Part shown: piece by piece, positions 57,691-64,000 of the stretch
How positions within the stretch are numbered: the stretch's first letter is position 1
Layout of the letters: each line of letters starts with the position of its first letter
Assembly (NCBI GenBank): GCA_907164885.2
Contig: OU015499.1
Span: 160,205,489 to 160,269,488 of the forward strand
Reading direction: 5' to 3'
DNA: 64,000 nucleotides
DNA from: Dolomedes plantarius
Taxonomy: Eukaryota > Arthropoda > Arachnida > Araneae > Dolomedidae
The notes under the pieces: generated by a model
Databases searched by the model: none
The model's input: the letters and a program-made list of their open reading frames with translations, nothing else
What the model was told of the DNA's origin: nothing
Made by a program: the position numbers and the translations under genes

Positions 57691-59395
57691 AAGGACTTTG
57701 AATATTTCGGGGACTTTGAAAATTTCGAGGACATTGTTTATTTCGAAGACTGAATATTTAGAGGACATTGTTTATTTCGAAGACTGAATATTTAGAGGAC
57801 ATTGTTTATTTCGAAGACTGAATATTTAGAGGACATTGTTTATTTCGAAGACTGAATATTTAGTGGACATTGTTTATTTCGAGGACATTGTTTATTTCAA
57901 GGACTTTGAATACATCGAGGACATTGTTTATTTCAAGGACTTTGAATACATCGAGGACATTCTTTATTTCGAGGACATTGTTTATTCGAAGACTGAATAT
58001 TTCGAGGACTTTGAATATTTCGAGGACATTGAATATTTAGAGGACATTGTTTATTTCGAAGAGATTGAATATTTAGAGGACATTGTTTATTTCGAAGACA
58101 TTGAATATTTAGAGGACATTGTTTATTTCGAGGACATTCAATATTTCGAGGACTTTGAATATTTCGAGGACTTTGAATATTTCGAGGACAATGTTTATTT
58201 CGAGGACTTTGAATATTTCGAAGACTTTGAATATTTCGAGGACTTTGAATATTTCGAGGACAATGTTTATTTCGAGGACTTTGAATCTTTCGAGGACATT
58301 CTTTATTTCGAGGACATTGTTTATTTCGAAGACTTTGAATATTTCGAGGACATTGTTTATTTAGAGGACATTTTTTATTTCGAGGACTTTGAATATTTCG
58401 AGGACATTGTTTATTACGAGGACTTTGAATATTTCGAGGACATTGAAGATTTCGAGGACATTGTTTATTTCGAGGACTTTGAATATTTCGAGGACATTGA
58501 ATACTTAAGGGACAATGTTTATTTCGAAGACTTTGAATATTTCGAGGACATTGAATATTTAAAGGACATTGTTTATTTCGAGGACATTTTTTATTTCGAG
58601 GACATTGTTTATTTTGAAGACTTTGAATATTTCGAGGACATTTTTTATTTCGAGGACTTTGAATATTTCGAGGACATTGTTTATTTCGAAGACATTGTTT
58701 ATTTCGAGGACTTTGAATATTTCAAGGACTTTGAATAATTCGAGGACATTGTTTATTTCGAAGAATTTGAATATTTCGAGGACATTATTTATTTCGAGGA
58801 CTTTGAATATTTCGAGGACATTAAAGATTTCGAGGACATTGTTTATTTCGAGGACATTGTTTATTTCGAGGACTTTGAATATTTCGAGGACATTGAAGAT
58901 TTCGAGGACATTCTTTATTTCGAGGACTTTGAATATTTCGAGGACATTGAAGATTTCGATTACATTGTTTATTTCGAGGAGAATATTTCGAGGACATTGA
59001 ATATTTCGAGGACTTTGAGTATTTAGAGGACATTGTTTATTTCAAGGAAATTGAATATTTCAAGGACATTGTTTATTTCGAGGACATTGAATATTTCGAG
59101 GACATTGAATATTTCGAGAACATTGTTTATTTCGAGGACATTGAATATTTCGAGGACATTGAATATTTCGAGAACATTGTTTATTTCGAGGACATTGAAT
59201 ATTTCGAGGACATTGAATATTTCGAGGACATTAAATATTTACAGGACGTTGTTTATTTCGAGGACTTTGAATATTTCGAGGACATTGTTTATTTTGAAGA
59301 TTGAATATTTCGAGGACATTGTTTATTTCGAGGATTGAATATTTCAAGGAATTGAATATTTGAGACATTGAATATTTAGAGGACATTGTTTATTT
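57691..59395. repeat. 18-bp minisatellite, about 90 units
   Basis: Alternating units TTTGAATATTTCGAGGAC, ATTGAATATTTCGAGGAC and ATTGTTTATTTCGAGGAC fill 1.7 kb. Because the unit is a multiple of three, frames stay open by chance: a 300-codon frame (57836-58738) reads as endless YFEDIVYFEDFEYFED, and other frames as ISRTLFISRTLN. Several frames are open, on both strands, so I regard it as non-coding. Confidence 0.95.
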
Positions 59396-62300
59396 TTAAA
59401 AAAAAGAAGAGCCGGAAGAGGAGGGTAAAAAAAAAGAAGAGCCGGGTAAAAAAAAGAAGAGACGGGAGGGGGTTAAAAAAAAGAAGAGCCGGAAGAGGAA
59501 GGTAAAAAAAAAGAAGAGCCGGAAGGGGGTTAAAAAAAAGAAGAGCCGGAAGAGGATTGTAAAAAAAAAGAAGAGCCGGGAGGGGGGTAAAAAAAAAGAA
59601 GAGCCGGGAGGGGGGTAAAAAAAAGAAGGGCCGGAAGAGGATTGTAAAAAAAAAAGAAGAGCCGAAAGGGGGTAAAAAAAAGAACAGCCGGGAGGGGGTT
59701 AAGAAAAGAAGAGCCGGGAGGGGGGTAAAAAAAGAAGAGCCGAGAGGGGGTTAAAAAAAGAAGGGCCGGGAGGGGGGTAAAAAAAAGAAGAGCCGGGAGG
59801 GGGGTTAAAAAAAAGAAGAGCCGGGAGGGGGGTTAAAAAAAAGAAGAGCCGGGAGGGGGGGTAAAAAAAAGAAGAGCCGGGAGGGGGTTAAAAAAAAAAA
59901 GAGCCGGGAGGGGGGGGTAAAAAAAAGAAGAGCCGGGAGGGGGATAAAACAAGAAGAGCCGGAAGGGGGTAAATAAAAAGAAGAGCCGGGAGGGGGGTTA
60001 AAAAAAAGAAGAGCCGGGAGGGGGGTAAAAAAAGAAGAGCCTGGAGGGGGTTAAAAAAAAGAAGAGCCGGGAGGGGGGGTAAAAAAAAAGAAGAGCCGGG
60101 AGGGGGTTAAAAAAAGAAGGGCCGGGAGGGGGGTAAAAAAAAGAAGAGCCGGGAGGGGGGTTAAAAAAAAGAAGAGCCGGGAGGGGGGTTAAAAGAAAGA
60201 AGAGCCGGGAGGGGGGGTAAAAAAAAGAAGAGCCGGGAGGGGGTTAAAATAAAAAGAGCCGGGAGGGGGGGGTAAAAAAAGAAGAGCCGGGAGGGGGGTA
60301 AAAAAAGAAGAGCCGGGAGGGGGGGTTAAAAAAAGAAGAGCCGGGAGGGGGGGTAAAAAAAAAGAAGAGCCAGGAGAGGATTGTAAAAAAAAAGAGCCGG
60401 GAGGGGGGTAAAAAAGAAGAGCCGGGAGGGGGGGTAAAAAAAAGAAGAGCCGGGAGGGGGGTTAAAAAAAAGAAGAGCCGGGAGGGGGGTTAAAAAAAGA
60501 AGAGCCGGGAGGGGGGGAAAAAAAAGAAGAGCCGGGAGGGAGGTTAAAAAAAAGAAGAGCCGGGAGGGGGGAAAAAAAAGAAGAGCCGGGAGAGGGGTAA
60601 AAAAAGAAGAGCCGGAAGAGGATTGTAAAAAAAGAAGAGCCGGGAGGGGGGTAAAAAAAAGAAGAGCCGTGAGGGGTTTAAAAAAAGAAGAGCCGGAAGA
60701 GGATTGTAAAAAAGAAGAAGAGCCGGGAGGGGGGTTAAAAAAAGAAGAGCCGGGAGGGGGGTAAAAAAAAGAAGAGCCGGGAGAGGGGTAAAAAAAAGAA
60801 GAGCCGGGAGGGGGGTTAAAAAAAAGAAGAGCAGGGAGGGGGGTTACAAAAAATAAGAGCCGGGAGGGGGGGTAAAAAAAAAGAAGAGCCGGGAGGGGGG
60901 TTAAAAAAAAGAAGAGCCGGGAGGGGGTAAAAAAAAAGAAGAGCCGGGAGGGAGGTTAAAAAAAAGAAGAGCCGGGAGGGGGGGTAAAAAAAAGAAGAGC
61001 CGGGAGAGGGGTAAAAAAAGAAGAGCCGGAAGAGGATTGTAAAAAAAAAGAAGAGCCGGGAGGGGGGGTTAAAAAAAAGAAGAGCCGGGAGAGGGGTAAA
61101 AAAAGAAGAGCCGGAAGAGGATTGTAAAAAAAAGAAGAGACGGGAGGGGGGTAAAAAAAAAGAAGAGCCGGGAGGGGTTTAAAAAAAGAAGAGCCGGGAG
61201 GGGGGTAAAAAAAAGAAGAGCCGGGAGGGGGGGTAAAAAAAAGAAGAGCCGGGAGGGGGTTAAAAAAAGAAGGGCCGGAAGAGGATTGTAAAAAAAAGAA
61301 GAGCCGAATGGGGGTAAAAAAAAAAAGAAGAGCCGGGAGGAGGGTTAAGAAAAGAAGAGCCGGAAGAGGATTGTAAAAAAAAGAAGAGCCGGGAGGGGGG
61401 TAAAAAAAAGAAGAGCCGGGAGGGGTTTAAAAAAAGAAGAGCCGGGAGGGGGGGTAAAAAAAAGAAGAGCCGGGAGGGGGGGTAAAAAAAAGAAGAGCCG
61501 GGAGGGGTGTTAAAAAAAGAAGAGCCGGAAGAGGATTGTAAAAAAGAAGAAGAGCCGGATGGGGGGTTAAAAAAAGAAGAGCCGGGAGGGGGGGTAAAAA
61601 AAAGAAGAGCCGGGAGGTTGGTTAAGAAAAAGAAGAGCCGGGAGGGGGGAAAAAAAAAAGAAGAGCCGGGAGGGGGGTTAAAAAAAAGAAGAGCCGGGAG
61701 GGGGTAAAAAAAAGAAGAGCAGGGAGGGGGATTAAAAAAAAGAAGAGCCGGGAGGGGGGTAAAAAAAAAGAAGAGCTGGGAGGGAGGTTAAAAAAAAGAA
61801 GAGCCGGGAGGGGGGGAAAAAAAAAAGAGCCGGGAGAGGGGTAAAAAAAGAAGAGCCGGAAGAGGATTGTAAAAAAAGAAGAGCCGGGTTGGGGGTAAAA
61901 AAAAGAAGAGCCGGGAGGGGTTTAAAAAAAGAAGAGCCGGGAGGGGTGTTAAAAAAAAGATGAGCAGGAAGAGGATTGTAAAAAAGAAGAAGAGCCGGGT
62001 GGGGGGTTAAAAAAAAGAAGAGCCGGGAGGGGGGGTAAAAAAAAGAAGAGCCGGGAGGGGGGGTTAAAAAAAAGAAGAGCCGGGAGGGGGGTAAAAAAAA
62101 GAAGAGCCGGGAGGGGGGTTAAAAAAAAGAAGAGCCGGAAGAGGATTGTAAAATAGAAGAAGGGCCGGGAGGGGGGTTAAAAAAAAGAAGAGCCGTGAGG
62201 GGGGGTAAAAAAAAGAAGAGCCGGGAGGGGGGGTTAAAAAAAAGAAGAGCCGGGAGGGGGGTAAAAAAAAAGAAGAGCCGGGAGGAAATTTAAAAAAAGA

Positions 62301-62612
62301 AGAGCCGGAAGAGGATTGTAAAAAAGAAGAGCCGGGAGGGGGGTTAAAAAAAGAAGAGCCGGGAGGGGGGGTAAAAAAAAGAAGAGACGGGAGGGGGGTA
62401 AAAAAAAGAAGAGCCGGGAGAGGATTGAAAAAAAAAAGAGCCGGGAGGGGGTTAAAAAAAAGAAGAGCCGGGAGAGGGGTAAAAAAAGAAGAGCCGGAAG
62501 AGGATTATAAAAAAAAGAAGAGCCGGGAGGGGGTTAAAAAAAGAAGAGCCGGGAGGGGGGGTAAAAAAAAGAAGAGCCGGGAGGGGTTTAAAAAAAGAAG
62601 AGCCGGAAGAGG
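59396..62612. repeat. 28-bp polypurine minisatellite, about 115 units
   Basis: Unit AAAAAAAGAAGAGCCGGGAG plus GGGGGGT(T), with A-run and G-run lengths varying from copy to copy. A variant GCCGGAAGAGGATTGT recurs irregularly. The plus strand is almost wholly purine over 3.2 kb, broken only by the CC of GCC and T at unit ends. Length variation disrupts frames, so it is not coding. Confidence 0.95.
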
Positions 62613-63606
62613 AAGTCCCCTCCCCCCTAGTTGTCACTTCCGGGGCTTACTTCCCCCCCCAGATGTCCCTTAGTCCTCCCCCCAGATGTCACTTCCGGGT
62701 GGGGGACTTCGTCCCCCACCCGGAAGTGACATCTGGGGGGGAAGTGGGACTTCCTCCCAACCGGAAGTGAGACTTCAAACCCCTGGAAGTAAGAACTCGG
62801 GGGAAAAGTAGGACTTAGTTCCCCCCGGAAGTGACAACCGGGGGGAGGAGTGGGACTTCCTTCCCCCCCGGAAGTGACAACTCGGGGGGAAGGGGACTTC
62901 GTCCCCCCCGGAAGTGACATCTGGGGGGGAAGGGGACCTCCTTTCCCCCCGGAAGTTACATCTGTTGGGAACTTCCTCCCACCGGAAGTGACAACACGGG
63001 GGGAAGGGGACTTCTTTCCCCCCGGAAGTGACAACACGGGGGGAAGGGGACTTCGTTCCCCCCGGAAGTGACATCTGGGGTTGAAGTGGGTCTTCCTCCA
63101 AACCGGAAGTGAGACTTCAAACCCCCGGAAGTAAGAACTCGGGGGAAAAGTAGGACTTAGTTCCCCCCGGAAGTGACAACCGGGGGGAGGAGTGGGACTT
63201 CCTTCCCCCCCGGAAGTGACAACTCGGGGGGAAGGGGACTTCGTCCCCCCCGGAAGTGACATCTGGGGGGGAAGTGGAACTTCCTCCAAACCGGAAGTGA
63301 GACTTCCTTCAGCCGGATGTGACAACTGGTGAGGAAGTGGGACTTCCTTCCCCCCGGAAGTGACATCTGGGGGGAAGTGGAACTTCCTCCAAACCGGAAG
63401 TGGGACTTCCTCCCAACCGGAAGTCAGACTTCCCACCCCCGGAAGTTACAACTCGGTTGGAGTGGGACTTCCTTCCCCCCGGAAGTGACATTTGGGGGGG
63501 GGGGAGTGGAACTTCCTCAACCCCGGAAGTGACAACTGGGGGGAAGGGGACTTCGTCCCCCCCCCTGTGTGACAACCGGGGGGGAAGTGGGACTTCCTTC
63601 CCCCCC
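62613..63606. repeat. Tandem array with CCGGAAGTGACA units and 342-bp higher-order repeat
   Basis: About 18 units of 40-60 bases share CCCCCCGGAAGTGACA, then ACATCTGGGGGGGAAG or ACAACTCGGGGGGAAG, then GGGACTTC. AACCGGAAGTGAGACTTCAA at 62759 recurs at 63101, and the sequence between follows in the same order, giving a 342-bp higher-order unit. It runs into the assembly gap, so its full size is unknown. Open frames here (up to 269 codons) are repeat artefacts. Confidence 0.95.
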
Positions 63607-63706
63607 NNNNNNNNNNNNNNNNNNNNNNNNNNNNNNNNNNNNNNNNNNNNNNNNNNNNNNNNNNNNNNNNNNNNNNNNNNNNNNNNNNNNNNNNNNNNNN
63701 NNNNNN
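63607..63706. other. Assembly gap (100 N)
   Basis: Exactly 100 N, a conventional placeholder, so the true gap length is unknown. It follows a G/C-rich tandem array that is hard to assemble. Confidence 1.
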
Positions 63707-64000
63707 GTTCGAGAATTCCACCCCCTTAGGATTTACATTTTGAGGCATTGTAATGGCTCTCTCTCTATAGGGGAGGTAAGCGCTTCCCCCAAATTTTTTA
63801 TTTAAAATATATTTTTGTCAACTATTTACATGTACATAAATGCTGATAATCCAATAAAATTGGTATTGTCAGATAGCCCGAACTTTTCCGCAAAGCGCTA
63901 CGGGATTCATTTTATAAATTTCGTCCACCGAAGGCATTTATGAGCGTTTAAAACACACTATACCAGATTTTTCCCCGAATAATTTAAATTTTAAAATATT
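63707..64000. other. No feature seen
   Basis: AT-rich sequence after the gap without repeats from the arrays to its left; no coding or transposon signature recognised. Confidence 0.5.

Noticed and set aside
57836..58738. 300-codon open frame (repeating YFEDFEYFEDI)
   Set aside because: It lies wholly in an 18-bp tandem array. Unit length is a multiple of three, so several frames on both strands stay open by chance. No start context, splice sites or non-repeat sequence supports a protein.
61507..62673. Lys/Arg/Glu-rich frames (KKRRAGRG repeats)
   Set aside because: Product of the 28-bp polypurine minisatellite; interrupted wherever the A or G run length changes.
62627..63436. 269-codon minus-strand frame rich in Gly, Ser and Pro, silk-like at first sight
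   Set aside because: It follows the GGAAGTGACA tandem units exactly. Opposite-strand frames are also open, and unit length varies, so the frame changes between units.

Overview
This is eukaryotic nuclear DNA, very AT-rich and packed with transposon remains. The mix of families (hAT, piggyBac, Tc1/mariner, a Merlin-type DDE relic, pogo-like MITEs, non-autonomous Helitrons, tRNA-headed SINEs, a BEL/Pao-type relic), the long (TA)n tracts and the lack of operon-like gene packing point to a metazoan. I favour an arthropod, perhaps a chelicerate such as a spider, but that is a family-level impression and no search was run. A 100-base run of N at 63607-63706 marks a scaffold gap.

Layout. 1-10.7 kb is a transposon graveyard: a Tc1 tail, a 4-kb duplicated block with a ZMYM1-like hAT relic, a hAT-type element carrying a Tc1 relic, a second Tc1 relic, a degenerate GTF2IRD2-like hAT transposase and a SINE. 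10.7-22 kb is AT-rich with few recognisable items: a Merlin/IS1595-type relic, a second ZMYM1-like relic, two neighbouring perfect hairpins and a pair of 0.4-kb repeats. The one convincing open host-like gene is a C2H2 zinc-finger gene (coding part 23568-24953) whose finger array is cut by a frameshift, with decayed fingers following. 25.8-29.6 kb is the second copy of the 4-kb block. 29.6-42 kb holds a deleted mariner-type element, a BED-finger hAT remnant between clusters of an ATCGAT motif, a 1.25-kb TA/TG block with inverted modules, a piggyBac element with both ends, and a nearly complete Tc1 element inserted in the very end of a Helitron.

42.1-50.6 kb begins with a compact promoter-like stretch (CCAAT, TATA, ATG, splice donor), followed by a 2.1-kb segment present twice (42.4-44.5 and 48.4-50.5 kb). 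Each copy is a hAT element with 8-bp target duplications and a Helitron nested inside. Between the copies are head-to-tail Helitrons and a hAT relic containing a SINE that itself contains a Helitron.

50.6-63.6 kb differs in character. It holds a chain of unrelated tandem arrays (about 126, 118, 133, 18, 28 and 55-60 bp units), a tRNA-headed unit with a nested hairpin, and promoter/splice-donor-like modules on the minus strand. The 133-bp array repeats a CTCF-like core and the last array repeats an ETS-like core. This is the most unusual part of the window.

No intact, multi-exon host gene can be reconstructed here. Most coding traces are transposases, and almost all are broken by stops, frameshifts or deletions.
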